DNA from: an uncultured Bacteroidales bacterium
GTDB taxonomy: Bacteria; Bacteroidota; Bacteroidia; Bacteroidales; Bacteroidaceae
Length of the DNA stretch: 64,000 nucleotides
Direction of reading: 5' to 3'
Assembly (NCBI GenBank): GCA_902800925.1
Contig: CADCGD010000002.1
Location: 24,497-88,496 of the forward strand
Part shown: positions 27,643-36,222 of the stretch, in pieces
How positions within the stretch are numbered: the stretch's first letter is position 1
How the letters are laid out: every line of letters begins with the position of its first letter
The notes under the pieces: generated by a model
Database searches by the model: none
What the model was told of the DNA's origin: nothing
Seen by the model: only the letters and a program-made list of their open reading frames with translations
Translations under genes and position numbers: made by a program

Positions 27643-30005
27643 TTCGAAGCGCCATTGAGAACGATGCAGGGGTTGGTGAGCAGCTTTTCCTCTGCCATGC
27701 CGTTCAGCTGAGCAATAGCAATTGTGGGCGTGTATTTTGCACGACAGACAAAAACCGTTACGTCAGCAAGTTTGCTGATCTGCAACGTGTCCGTAACGAG
27801 ACCTACTGGTGCTGTATCAAGAATGATATAGTCGTAGGTCTCTTTTAGAATGTCCAGTATTTGCCTCAGACTATCGCGCGCTAACAGTTCGGTGGGGTTG
27901 GGTGGAATAGGACCAGACAAGAGCAAATCCAGATGGTTGTTGACGCCTGACGGTTGAATTTGCTTTTCAATGTCTTCCCTTGTCACTGTCTCCTTGGTCA
28001 ACAGCGTGGTAATTCCTTTCCGACGGTCTGAAAGATTGAACAGACTGCCCAATGCAGGCTTACGGATATCCAGGCCGCAGAGGATAACCCTCTTTTCAGT
28101 TAGCGCATAGCTGACAGCCAGATTGGTAGAGTTGAACGACTTTCCTTCACCAGAAGTCGTCGACGTGAAGAGAATTACGTGGCGCCCTTCCCCCATCATA
28201 AAGAACAGGTTGGTGCGCATCATGCTGAATACCTCGTCGATGTGGCTGTTTCGGCCAAAACGAACCACAATGCCCGTCTCGTCCTTGTCGGCATCGCTGG
28301 CAATCGGCGTGTTGGCAATGATGGGTAGTTGGGTCAGCTCTTTCAGCTCTTCCAGGTCTTCCAGCTTATAGCGCAACAGTCCCAAGAGGATGAGTACCGC
28401 ATAAGGACCACCCAGTCCCACACCCAGTGCCACTCCATACACCAGCCATAGTCGTGGCCTGATGCGTCCAACGCTGTGAGGGGCGTCGATGAGATGACCC
28501 CTGTCAACAGTTACAGCCAGCGACATGCTGTTCTCCTCACGCTTACGGAGAAGCAGGCGATAGAGCCATGCTTTCACACGCATTTCACGCCCCACATCAG
28601 TCAGCGCTCGCTGCACATCTGGCGCTTTCGTAACGTCTTGATGATAGTCTTCATATTGTGCCCACAAAGCTTCGCTGGTAATGTCTGTGGCTTGCTTGGC
28701 TTGTTGCAGAGCTGTCAAGATGCTTGAATGCACATCAATGATGGTGGCGTTGAGTTGTTTTGCTTGAACCGATTCTTCTGATGTAGAAAGTAACAAACGG
28801 TTACGCTGTTGCACCAACGCGTTATACTGTCGGATGAGTTGCAGGCTAACCCTGTCTTTCAGTCCTATGCTGGACGGGATGAGGGCACTCTTGTTGGCAG
28901 GTTTGTTGATGTATGCAATCAAGTCGTCGATAATCATGGATTGTGTAGCCGCCTCCATTAGTTTCGTGGAATACTTGTTTGACTCCCTCAAAGCATTAGA
29001 GACAGTCCTGGGTAACGATAAAGTAGCTTTTTTCTTGATGCTGGTGATGCTGTCGTCTACACCTCCTAATTCCTTGTTGAGGCTGACAAGGCGCTCGTTA
29101 ATGAAATTGTCGACGTGGAGCGCTATCTCGTTCTTATCGTCATTTGCCTGGTTGTTGTAGCTGGTGACGAGTTGATTTAAAATATCTGTTCCGCGCTTGA
29201 TGTTCTGGTCTGCATACAACAGATGGATGATGGACGACTTATTTGTGTAGTACCTGCCTGTTGTTCCTAAGTATGTGCGGCCTCGCTTTGCCGGTTTTGC
29301 TGCAAACTGACGAAGGCAGCGAAACGCATGGTAGAGTGGGGGATTGATGGTCACGCTCCATTCCTCGCCAGCACGCATCTCTTCACCTTCAGGATTGCGG
29401 GTGAAGGTCAGTGTGCCGAAAGGAGTCTTTATCTTTGCGGGCAATGATTTGATGTGTCGCGAGAACCCCCATGCCGTCTTTCTTCCGCTTATCAGTACAC
29501 CTTTAACGACGATGGTGCTACTGGCATCGCTCTCACGTTCCATCTTCATCCTAATAGAACGCAACTCGTCGTAAGCAATATAGTCGAGCGTGTCGAGATG
29601 GGCGGCATCCAAGTCAACATTGACGGGTTGGGTGCGATAGACCTGTTCGTCCTTAGGCCAACCTTCTTTCTGATAGACCGCATAGAGTTTCAACTGCTTG
29701 ACCACATCGAGCATCAGGACTGTTGATTGGATGATTTCTGCTTCGTTGTCGACACCAATGTTATTGGCTGCTATGCCATATGATTGGCCGTTAGACGACA
29801 GGCGGTTGGAAAGTCGCAGGCGTTGGTCGCCATCTGTTGTCTTGATAAGCAGTTTTCCTGTCAACTTGTAGACGGGTGTCGCATATTGTGTATAGAGATA
29901 AGCAGCACAAAGGCAGCTGAACAATGACAATAGGAACCACTGCCAATATCCAATAAACAATCGGATGAGCTCTTTGTAATTATATTTCTCTCTAAATGAA
30001 GACAC
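27639..30005 (-). CDS. Polysaccharide co-polymerase with tyrosine autokinase domain (Wzc-like), no Tyr tail
   Basis: 788 aa. Two membrane helices (~13-35 and ~515-540) flank a periplasmic Wzz-type domain with coiled coils; the cytoplasmic part (~575-788) is a BY-kinase with Walker A TSGEGKS (~615-621), Walker A' LCGLDIRKPALG and Walker B IILDTAPVG. These proteins control polysaccharide chain length and export. The C-terminus ends at NPCIVLNGASN and lacks the tyrosine cluster that is normally autophosphorylated. It lies divergent to a longer paralogue that has that tail. I infer it may be phosphorylated elsewhere or act in trans on the paralogue. Confidence 0.88.
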   Translation of the reverse strand: MSSFREKYNYKELIRLFIGYWQWFLLSLFSCLCAAYLYTQYATPVYKLTGKLLIKTTDGDQRLRLSNRLSSNGQSYGIAANNIGVDNEAEIIQSTVLMLDVVKQLKLYAVYQKEGWPKDEQVYRTQPVNVDLDAAHLDTLDYIAYDELRSIRMKMERESDASSTIVVKGVLISGRKTAWGFSRHIKSLPAKIKTPFGTLTFTRNPEGEEMRAGEEWSVTINPPLYHAFRCLRQFAAKPAKRGRTYLGTTGRYYTNKSSIIHLLYADQNIKRGTDILNQLVTSYNNQANDDKNEIALHVDNFINERLVSLNKELGGVDDSITSIKKKATLSLPRTVSNALRESNKYSTKLMEAATQSMIIDDLIAYINKPANKSALIPSSIGLKDRVSLQLIRQYNALVQQRNRLLLSTSEESVQAKQLNATIIDVHSSILTALQQAKQATDITSEALWAQYEDYHQDVTKAPDVQRALTDVGREMRVKAWLYRLLLRKREENSMSLAVTVDRGHLIDAPHSVGRIRPRLWLVYGVALGVGLGGPYAVLILLGLLRYKLEDLEELKELTQLPIIANTPIASDADKDETGIVVRFGRNSHIDEVFSMMRTNLFFMMGEGRHVILFTSTTSGEGKSFNSTNLAVSYALTEKRVILCGLDIRKPALGSLFNLSDRRKGITTLLTKETVTREDIEKQIQPSGVNNHLDLLLSGPIPPNPTELLARDSLRQILDILKETYDYIILDTAPVGLVTDTLQISKLADVTVFVCRAKYTPTIAIAQLNGMAEEKLLTNPCIVLNGASN

Positions 30006-30034
30006 AACAGGCCAATGCTTTTAAAAATTGCATG

Positions 30035-30066
30035 CAAAGGTATAAACTTTTTTCTATGAAAGCAAA
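30035..30066 (-). promoter_or_regulatory. Bacteroidetes-type promoter of the minus-strand kinase
   Basis: On the minus strand the -7 box TACCTTTG (complement of 30035-30042) has TTTG 20 bp upstream (complement of 30063-30066). It is 30 bp from the minus-strand start at 30005. Confidence 0.75.
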
Positions 30067-30102
30067 TCTTTTGTGTAAAAATGCATCTTTTCAATAAAAA
30101 GT

Positions 30103-30133
30103 TTTGTGGGTTGTAAAATAATTAGTACCTTTG
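30103..30133 (+). promoter_or_regulatory. Bacteroidetes-type promoter of the plus-strand kinase
   Basis: TTTG at 30103-30106, 19-bp spacer, -7 box TACCTTTG at 30126-30133. With the minus-strand promoter at 30035-30066 it gives a compact divergent control region of about 160 bp, and both kinases may share a regulator. Confidence 0.78.
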
Positions 30134-30169
30134 CACAGAATTGTCGGAAACAAAGAAAAAACAAGAAAT

Positions 30170-32734
30170 ATGACATTAGAAGAAAAGAAAATTAATCTTG
30201 CAGAAAACGAGGAACTATTGAGCGCTGAGAACGAGGGCGAGTCATGGTTCTCATTCCAGAATCTTTTTGCCGTACTTATTCTTAACTGGCAGTGGTTCCT
30301 GCTCACCATTTTCATTTTCTTGTGTGGCGCTTTTATCTACCTGCGCTATACTGCGCCCACTTATTCTGTGTCGGCGCGTATGCTGATTAAGGAAGACAAG
30401 AGCTCTCGCCGTAGCAGTGCAAATATGCTGTCGAACATGCAGGATTTGGGTTTCATGACCAACTCTGTAGGTTTGGAGAATGAGATGGAAATTCTGCAGT
30501 CAAACCTTCTGTTGCGCGATGCTGTGGTGGACTTGAAACTCTATACTGAATACTTTAGCAAGGGCTATGTAAAGAAAAATCTGGTCTATGGCACACAGCC
30601 TGTTAATGTGGACTTGGACCGCTTGAGCCTTGATAGTCTTGACTATTTGCTGCTTGACGAGACGCGCTCGATGGAACTCATCATGAATCGTAAGGATGAT
30701 AATATAGAGGTATCGGGTACATTATTTAAAAATGGCCAGCCCAATGGTACTTTCACAAAGATTATCACGAAACTTCCAGCAGTATGTCAGACTGGCTATG
30801 GTACACTGACTTTCAGTAAGAACATCAGGGCTAAGGACAATATGGATGGTACGTGGATTGTCAACATCGTGCCTCCTATGACTGTTGCTCGTAAGTATCT
30901 GGGGGCTATGAGTGTGGCAGCTAGCTCTAAGATGACTGATATTGCTGTGATTACGTTGACAGACGCCAATACGAAGCGTGGTCTTGATTTCCTGCGTGCC
31001 CTGGTCAACTGCTATAATCGTCAGGCTAATGCCGACAAGAATGAGATAGCCATGAAGACTGAGGCCTTCATCAATGATCGTATCAAGAAGATTAACGATG
31101 AACTGGGAAGTACCGAGAGCAAGTTGCAGAGCTATAAGAAGGCCAATGAGCTGATTGACCTTAAGATGGATGCTGCTCAGTCGCTTCAGATGAGCAACCA
31201 ATATTCAACTCAGCTGATGGATGCCACTGCTCAGATTCAGTTGCTTGACTATCTGCGTGAATTTGTGGACAACCCTGCCAACCAGTATTGCATCATTCCT
31301 TCTAATGTAGGTATGACAGATGCTGCTTCTACTGCACTGATTGCCAGCTACAATCAGACTGTGCAGGAGCGCAACCGCTATTTGCAGACAGCAAGTAGCC
31401 ATGCTCCTCAGGTTCTGACGCTGACAGCTACTCTGGATCAGTTGCAGACTTCTATCCACAGCGCTTTGAAGCAGGCTCGCCGTACAGCAGATATTCATCG
31501 TAGGAACATTCAAGAACAGTATAATAAGTTCCAGGGGCGTATTGGTCGTTCTCCTGAGCAGGAGCGTGTGTTGACTGAGATTGGTCGTCAGCAGGACGTT
31601 CGTTCTGGTCTGTACCTGATGTTGCTGCAGAAGCGTGAGGAGAACAGCATTTCGCTGGCAGCTACTGTCGACAAGGGTAAGCTTATCGACGATCCTCAGC
31701 CCGCTGGTCAGGTTAGTCCTAAGCGTGCCATCATTATGTTGGCAGCACTTGTGCTGGGCTTTATTCTGCCTTTGGGAGTAATCTTCTTGCTTAGCTTCTT
31801 CCGCTATCGCATTGAGGGCCGTGACGATGTTATGAAGCTTACCGCGCTGCCTATTATTGCCGATGTGCCTGTAGCCAGTGACAGTGTGAAGTCTACAGCC
31901 GGAATCGTGGTACAGGCTAACAAGAATAATCAGATTGACGAAATATTCCGTTCACTGCGTACCAATATCCAGTTCATGTTGAAGGAAGATGAGAAGATCA
32001 TCCTCTTCACTTCGTCAACCTCTGGTGAAGGTAAGACATTCCTTGCTGCTAACTTGGCCGTGTCGTTTGCCTTGCTGGGTAAGAAGGTGGCTCTCTGCGG
32101 TTTTGATATCCGTAAACCTGCCTTGGGTAAACTCTTCGGTCTCACCGACCGTAAGGTTGGTGCTACAGCCCTGTTGGTGAAGAACAAGGTAACGGCTGAA
32201 GATGTTCGTGAGCAGATAACTCCTTCTGGTGTCAACGACAATCTGGATATTCTGCTGGCTGGTCCTACACCTCCTAACCCCACTGAGTTGCTGGCTCGTC
32301 AGAACCTGCAGGATACTTTGGAAATCCTCAAGCAGCAGTACGACTATATCATCCTTGATACCGCTCCTGTGGGTCTGGTATCTGATACGCTGCAGATTGC
32401 CAAGTTTGCCAATGTCTGCTGCTATGTATGTCGTGCTGACTATACTCCAAAGGCAAACATCGGTGTTGTCAATGGTCTCACGAAGGAGAACAAGCTTCCC
32501 AATGCTTGCATCGTCCTCAATGGTGTGGACATGTCGAAGAAGAAGTACGGCTACTACTATGGCTACGGCAAGTATGGCAAGTATGGTCGCTACGGTTATG
32601 GTCGCTACGGTTATGGTCGTTACGGCTATGGCAAATACGGTTACGGCAAGTATGGTTATGGCAACTACGGTAGCTATGGCAACTATGCTGATTCACGTTA
32701 CAGTAACAAAGACGACGACAGTATTAAGAAATAA
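30170..32734 (+). CDS. Polysaccharide co-polymerase / tyrosine autokinase with YG-repeat tail (Wzc-like)
   Basis: 854 aa from the ATG at 30170; an upstream TTG would lie inside the promoter. It has membrane helices near ~43-65 and ~523-548, a periplasmic Wzz-type region with coiled coils, and a BY-kinase domain with Walker A TSGEGKT (~617-623), Walker A' LCGFDIRKPALG and Walker B IILDTAPVG. Residues 793-844 form a tail with 21 tyrosines in mostly YGYGR/YGYGK units, the likely autophosphorylation cluster. It heads an operon with a HAD phosphatase (1-bp overlap), a Wza-like lipoprotein and sugar-nucleotide genes. It probably drives assembly and export of a capsule or exopolysaccharide. Confidence 0.92.
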   Translation: MTLEEKKINLAENEELLSAENEGESWFSFQNLFAVLILNWQWFLLTIFIFLCGAFIYLRYTAPTYSVSARMLIKEDKSSRRSSANMLSNMQDLGFMTNSVGLENEMEILQSNLLLRDAVVDLKLYTEYFSKGYVKKNLVYGTQPVNVDLDRLSLDSLDYLLLDETRSMELIMNRKDDNIEVSGTLFKNGQPNGTFTKIITKLPAVCQTGYGTLTFSKNIRAKDNMDGTWIVNIVPPMTVARKYLGAMSVAASSKMTDIAVITLTDANTKRGLDFLRALVNCYNRQANADKNEIAMKTEAFINDRIKKINDELGSTESKLQSYKKANELIDLKMDAAQSLQMSNQYSTQLMDATAQIQLLDYLREFVDNPANQYCIIPSNVGMTDAASTALIASYNQTVQERNRYLQTASSHAPQVLTLTATLDQLQTSIHSALKQARRTADIHRRNIQEQYNKFQGRIGRSPEQERVLTEIGRQQDVRSGLYLMLLQKREENSISLAATVDKGKLIDDPQPAGQVSPKRAIIMLAALVLGFILPLGVIFLLSFFRYRIEGRDDVMKLTALPIIADVPVASDSVKSTAGIVVQANKNNQIDEIFRSLRTNIQFMLKEDEKIILFTSSTSGEGKTFLAANLAVSFALLGKKVALCGFDIRKPALGKLFGLTDRKVGATALLVKNKVTAEDVREQITPSGVNDNLDILLAGPTPPNPTELLARQNLQDTLEILKQQYDYIILDTAPVGLVSDTLQIAKFANVCCYVCRADYTPKANIGVVNGLTKENKLPNACIVLNGVDMSKKKYGYYYGYGKYGKYGRYGYGRYGYGRYGYGKYGYGKYGYGNYGSYGNYADSRYSNKDDDSIKK
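32546..32701 (+). repeat. In-frame tandem repeat coding the Tyr-Gly tail
   Basis: The last 160 coding bases of the kinase consist of tandem variants of a 15-base unit such as TACGGTTATGGTCGC, coding YGYGR or YGYGK. Units keep the frame, so copy number could change by slippage and alter the number of phosphorylatable tyrosines. Confidence 0.85.
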
Positions 32735-33165
32735 TGACAATAGCAGTAGATTTTGACGGAACTATCGTAGAGCATCGCTATCCGCAGATTGGAGAAGAAA
32801 TTCCTTTTGCTGTGGAGACGCTGAAGATGCTTGTACAGGACCATCATAAAGTCATCCTGTGGTCAGTGCGCGAGGGCGAGCTGCTCGAAGCAGCAGTCGA
32901 CTGGTGCAAGGAACGCGGTTTGGAGTTCTACGCTATCAATCGCGATTATCCTGAGGAGACGGTCGAGAACAATCCCCACTTCTCTCGTAAGTTGAAGGTT
33001 GATGTCTTTATCGACGACCGCAACCTTGGTGGTCTGCCCGACTGGGGAACCATCTATCGTATGATTAAGCATCACAAGAAGTGGGACCACTTGTTAGAAG
33101 AAGCCAGTCATACCTCTTTCGATGACCATCAGCCCCCGAAGAAAAAGCATTGGTGGCAGTTCTAA
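32734..33165 (+). CDS. BT0820-type HAD-family hydrolase
   Basis: 143 aa. The nucleophile motif DFDGT is at residues 6-10, followed by a Ser in ILWSVREGE (motif II) and the acidic motif DVFIDDRNLGG (motif IV). This short, cap-less form resembles the BT0820 group from Bacteroides, whose substrate is unclear. It overlaps the kinase stop by one base (TAATG), so translation is coupled. A phosphatase acting on phosphotyrosine or on a sugar phosphate is possible but not shown. Confidence 0.82.
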   Translation: MTIAVDFDGTIVEHRYPQIGEEIPFAVETLKMLVQDHHKVILWSVREGELLEAAVDWCKERGLEFYAINRDYPEETVENNPHFSRKLKVDVFIDDRNLGGLPDWGTIYRMIKHHKKWDHLLEEASHTSFDDHQPPKKKHWWQF

Positions 33166-33197
33166 GTTTTTTATTGAATCAAAAAAGAATAAAGTAT

Positions 33198-33998
33198 ATG
33201 AAGAAGCTAAGTCTTTTTTTCACCGTTACATTGCTCATCGCACTCATGTCTTCGTGCGGTAGTTCAAAGAACATCCCTTATCTGAAGAATAGTGATACTG
33301 TCAATTTCGACAAGTCTCAGTATCTCTACGATGCGAAGATTATGCCAAAGGATGAGTTGACCATTTCGGTGAACACTACAAATCCTGAGGTGTCGTTGCC
33401 TTTCAACCTGTTGATGCAGAATGCTTATCAGCAGGGACGCTCCATTTCTTCTGGTTCTGGTGGTACCTTGATGCCTTATCTGGTAGACACTGAGGGTTGC
33501 ATCAACTATCCTATCATCGGTCGTCTGCATGTGGCTGGTCTTACCAAGCGTGAGTGTGAGCGCATGATTCAGGAGAAGATCAAGCCTTATCTGGCTGAGA
33601 GCGAGAATCCTATTGTTACTGTTCGCATGTCCAGCTACTCCATCTCAGTATTGGGTGAGGTAGCACGTCCAGGTAGCTATATGGTGTCTCGTGAGGAAAT
33701 CAACGTCTTCGAGGCATTGGCACAGGCTGGTGACCTGACTATCTATGGTGTTCGTGACCGTGTGAAACTGATTCGTAAGAATGCTGCTGGTAAGAAGGAG
33801 ATTCATACACTGAATCTGAATGATGCCAACATCATTAATTCACCTTATTTCTATCTGCAGCAGAACGATATTATCTATGTAGAGCCCAACAAGGTGAAGG
33901 CTCAGAACTCCAGCGTGGGTAGCATGACAACCTTGTGGTTCAGTGCCACGAGCATCCTCATCTCGCTGACCTCTCTATTGTATAACATCTTAAGGTAA
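33198..33998 (+). CDS. Wza-like polysaccharide export lipoprotein
   Basis: 266 aa from the ATG at 33198. It has a lipoprotein signal with lipobox LMSSC (Cys ~21), a poly_export domain (~45-135; DELTISV, then YLVDTEGCINYPIIGRL) and an SLBB-type domain (SVLGEVARPGSY). A hydrophobic segment near the C-terminus may span the outer membrane as in Wza. It forms the outer-membrane exit for polysaccharide and partners the kinase/co-polymerase upstream. Spacing to the HAD gene is 32 bp with no new promoter visible. Confidence 0.92.
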   Translation: MKKLSLFFTVTLLIALMSSCGSSKNIPYLKNSDTVNFDKSQYLYDAKIMPKDELTISVNTTNPEVSLPFNLLMQNAYQQGRSISSGSGGTLMPYLVDTEGCINYPIIGRLHVAGLTKRECERMIQEKIKPYLAESENPIVTVRMSSYSISVLGEVARPGSYMVSREEINVFEALAQAGDLTIYGVRDRVKLIRKNAAGKKEIHTLNLNDANIINSPYFYLQQNDIIYVEPNKVKAQNSSVGSMTTLWFSATSILISLTSLLYNILR

Positions 33999-34005
33999 GT
34001 GCGAT

Positions 34006-34191
34006 ATGGCAGAAGAACATCATCATCACCATCACCACCATCATAAGAAAGATGGCGCAAGTCTCTTCAAACAACGCTCGTTGCAAGCGATTGAGACCCG
34101 CAAGAAGGTTGAGAAGTTTTTTAAGATAGCGCTTGTTGCTCTAGCTATTTTTATGGGTTTAGCCGTTATTGCATCGCGATTCCTTCTATAG
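34006..34191 (+). CDS. Small membrane protein with natural His9 stretch
   Basis: 61 aa. MAEE is followed by nine consecutive histidines (mixed CAT and CAC codons), a basic middle part and one C-terminal membrane helix (~41-59). It starts 7 bp after the export lipoprotein stop and precedes the sugar kinase by 29 bp, so it belongs to the polysaccharide operon. I do not recognise a family. The His stretch would face the cytoplasm if the positive-inside rule holds and might bind metal. The small size and lack of motifs limit any functional call, but the clean position in the operon supports it as a real gene. Confidence 0.75.
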   Translation: MAEEHHHHHHHHHKKDGASLFKQRSLQAIETRKKVEKFFKIALVALAIFMGLAVIASRFLL

Positions 34192-34220
34192 GATTGCGAT
34201 GCAACCATTTTTGACATACT

Positions 34221-35363
34221 ATGAAGGATTATCAGTATCATATCTTTGCACCATATCGGGTCTGTCCCTTGGGTGCGCATGTGGATCACCAGCATGGACT
34301 GGTGACAGGTTTTGCGATTGATAAGGGTGTAGACCTGTGGTTCGATGTCAGCGACGACAGTCATGTACACCTTGAGTCAAAGACGTTTGAGGGTATTGTT
34401 GATTTCGATCTTGACCAACCCTCACAGGTGCGTGAGATGCATTGGGGTGACTATGCCCGTGGTGCGAAGTTTGCGCTGCGCAAGCGTTTTGAACTGAAGC
34501 ATGGTATCAATGGCGTCATCCAGGGCAGCCTGCCTGTCGGTGGCCTTAGCTCGAGTGCTGCTGTGCTCATCGCCTATGTGATGGCTTTTGCCAAAGCCAA
34601 TGATATCACCCTGCAGCCCTTTGAGGTGGTGAAGATTGCCTCAGAAGCTGAACGCGAGTATATCGGACTGAACAACGGATTGCTGGACCAGGCATGTATC
34701 GCCCTGGGTAAGAAAGACGGCTTGTTGTTCTTGGACTGTGACTCTAACGAGTGGCGCATCATCAAGCGCAACCCTGAGATGCCGGAGTTTGAGATTGGTA
34801 TCTTCTTTAGTGGATTGACACGTTCGTTGGTGAATTCTGATTATAACCTCCGTGTGTATGAGTGTAAGACGGCTGCATGGAACATGTTGGCCTATACAGA
34901 ACAGCCCCTGAAAACCTTCGATAAGACGTTTCTGAGGGATATTCCCAAGGCTACATTCGAGAAAACACGCATCGCCATGCCTGCTCGTTTTGCTCGTCGT
35001 GCAGAACATTTCTATTCTGAGTATCGTCGCGTGCGTCAGGGTGTTACGGCTTGGGAAACGGGTAACCTGAAGCTCTTCGGAAAGCTAAGCTTTGACTCCT
35101 GCGAGAGCTCGATTCACAACTATGAGTGTGGTAGCCCTGAGCTGATTGCCATCTACGAGATTATGCGTTCGTTGCCAGGCGTCTATGGTGGACGCTTCTC
35201 TGGCGCAGGTTTCAAAGGAGCATGTATCGCGCTGGTTGATCCTGCGCAGAAAGAAAGCATTGAAAAGGAACTTACCGCCAGATATCTGGAGCAGTTCCCT
35301 GAATATGAGAAGACGTTCCAGGTGTTCTGGGTAAAACCAGACAATGGCGCAAGATTTATATAA
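34221..35363 (+). CDS. GHMP sugar kinase, galacturonokinase/galactokinase type
   Basis: 380 aa, galactokinase length. The N-terminal substrate motif is CPLGAHVDHQHG (~15-26), the GHMP ATP loop is PVGGLSSSAAV (~107-117), and GRFSGAGFKGACIAL (~320) is motif 3. The CPLGAH-DHQ form, in place of the GEHTDYN of standard galactokinases, is to my knowledge the form in plant galacturonokinase. Together with the next two genes this suggests phosphorylation of a uronic acid at C1. Ordinary galactokinase activity is the main alternative. It lies in the polysaccharide operon. Confidence 0.82.
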   Translation: MKDYQYHIFAPYRVCPLGAHVDHQHGLVTGFAIDKGVDLWFDVSDDSHVHLESKTFEGIVDFDLDQPSQVREMHWGDYARGAKFALRKRFELKHGINGVIQGSLPVGGLSSSAAVLIAYVMAFAKANDITLQPFEVVKIASEAEREYIGLNNGLLDQACIALGKKDGLLFLDCDSNEWRIIKRNPEMPEFEIGIFFSGLTRSLVNSDYNLRVYECKTAAWNMLAYTEQPLKTFDKTFLRDIPKATFEKTRIAMPARFARRAEHFYSEYRRVRQGVTAWETGNLKLFGKLSFDSCESSIHNYECGSPELIAIYEIMRSLPGVYGGRFSGAGFKGACIALVDPAQKESIEKELTARYLEQFPEYEKTFQVFWVKPDNGARFI

Positions 35364-35392
35364 CGAACACGGATTTCACGGATTATACGGAT
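35364..35392 (+). repeat. CACGGATTT spacer repeat
   Basis: Between kinase and nucleotidyltransferase lies CACGGATTTCACGGATTATA followed by CGGAT, three degenerate copies of a CACGGATT unit. This is another of the short spacer repeats of this genome. No gene signal lies in it. Confidence 0.5.
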
Positions 35393-36136
35393 ATGAAGAA
35401 TATAGTTATTGCAGCAGGATATGCTACGAGATTAGGAGAGTTGACGAAAAACTTCCCCAAACCATTGTTGAAGATAGGCAAAAATACCATCCTTGGCAGG
35501 ATGTTGGATGATATTGACCAGATTCCTGAGATTGATGAACACATCATCATTACCAACCACAAGTTCGCAGGAATCTTTGAAGACTGGAAGAAAGATTTGC
35601 ATTACAGCAAGCCCATCACCATTGTGGATGATGGGACTGAGACTAATGAGACCCGTTTGGGTGCTGTGTGTGATTTGCTGTTTGCGATGGACAAACTCCA
35701 CATCGATGACGACTTGCTCGTAGTGGCTGCAGACAACCTGCTGTTCTTCTCATTCAGCGAGTTTGTTAAATTCGCCCAGGAAAAAGGCACTTCTTGCATT
35801 ATGTGCCACGAACAGCCAAGCATCGAGAAACTGCAGCGCACAGGTGTCGTAGAGCTCGACGCAGAGATGAAGGTGCTGGGTATGGAGGAGAAACCTCAGG
35901 TTCCCAAGAGCCATTGGGCCGTGCCACCTTTCTATATCTACCTGAAGAAGGATTTGGACTTGGTGCGTCATTCTGTGGAGAACGGTTGTGGCAAGGATGC
36001 TCCAGGCAACTTAGCGCACTATATGGTGGAGCATACCACCATGCATGCCTGGCCCATGAGTGCCGGACGCTTTGATATCGGAAGCCTCGATACTTATTAT
36101 GAAGCCTGCGATTTAGCGAGAACAGGCAAAATATAA
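35393..36136 (+). CDS. Sugar-1-phosphate nucleotidyltransferase
   Basis: 247 aa. N-terminal signature IAAGYATRLGELTKNFPKPLL (G-x-x-TR-L and the KP-L-L lysine, residues ~6-26), then NTILGRML and the Asp of DDLLVVAADNLL, as in the NTP_transferase family. It would join a sugar 1-phosphate to UTP or another NTP. Between a GHMP kinase and a UDP-glucuronate 4-epimerase-like gene, a uronic acid 1-phosphate is the likely substrate, but this is inferred from context. It is shorter than typical GalU (~290 aa) and lacks an acyltransferase repeat. Confidence 0.85.
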   Translation: MKNIVIAAGYATRLGELTKNFPKPLLKIGKNTILGRMLDDIDQIPEIDEHIIITNHKFAGIFEDWKKDLHYSKPITIVDDGTETNETRLGAVCDLLFAMDKLHIDDDLLVVAADNLLFFSFSEFVKFAQEKGTSCIMCHEQPSIEKLQRTGVVELDAEMKVLGMEEKPQVPKSHWAVPPFYIYLKKDLDLVRHSVENGCGKDAPGNLAHYMVEHTTMHAWPMSAGRFDIGSLDTYYEACDLARTGKI

Positions 36137-36141
36137 TTTTG
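36134..36141 (+). promoter_or_regulatory. Possible promoter of the epimerase operon
   Basis: A TAATTTTG match to the TAnnTTTG -7 box lies at the end of the nucleotidyltransferase gene, about 80 bp before the epimerase ATG. The -33 element is poor, so this is tentative. Confidence 0.35.
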
Positions 36142-36222
36142 GATGTCGAGCGTAAGCAGGCTCGACAAAGTCAAACTGTAGAGAAATACGGTAAATAAAT
36201 CAAGAATTTAAGAATAAACACA

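Noticed and set aside
32546-32701. Regular 15-base repeats as a possible CRISPR array
   Set aside because: Units are contiguous, in frame and code for a YG-rich tail; there are no spacers.
34006-34191. His9 frame as vector contamination
   Set aside because: Codons are mixed, no vector sequence flanks it and it sits in a natural operon with normal spacing.
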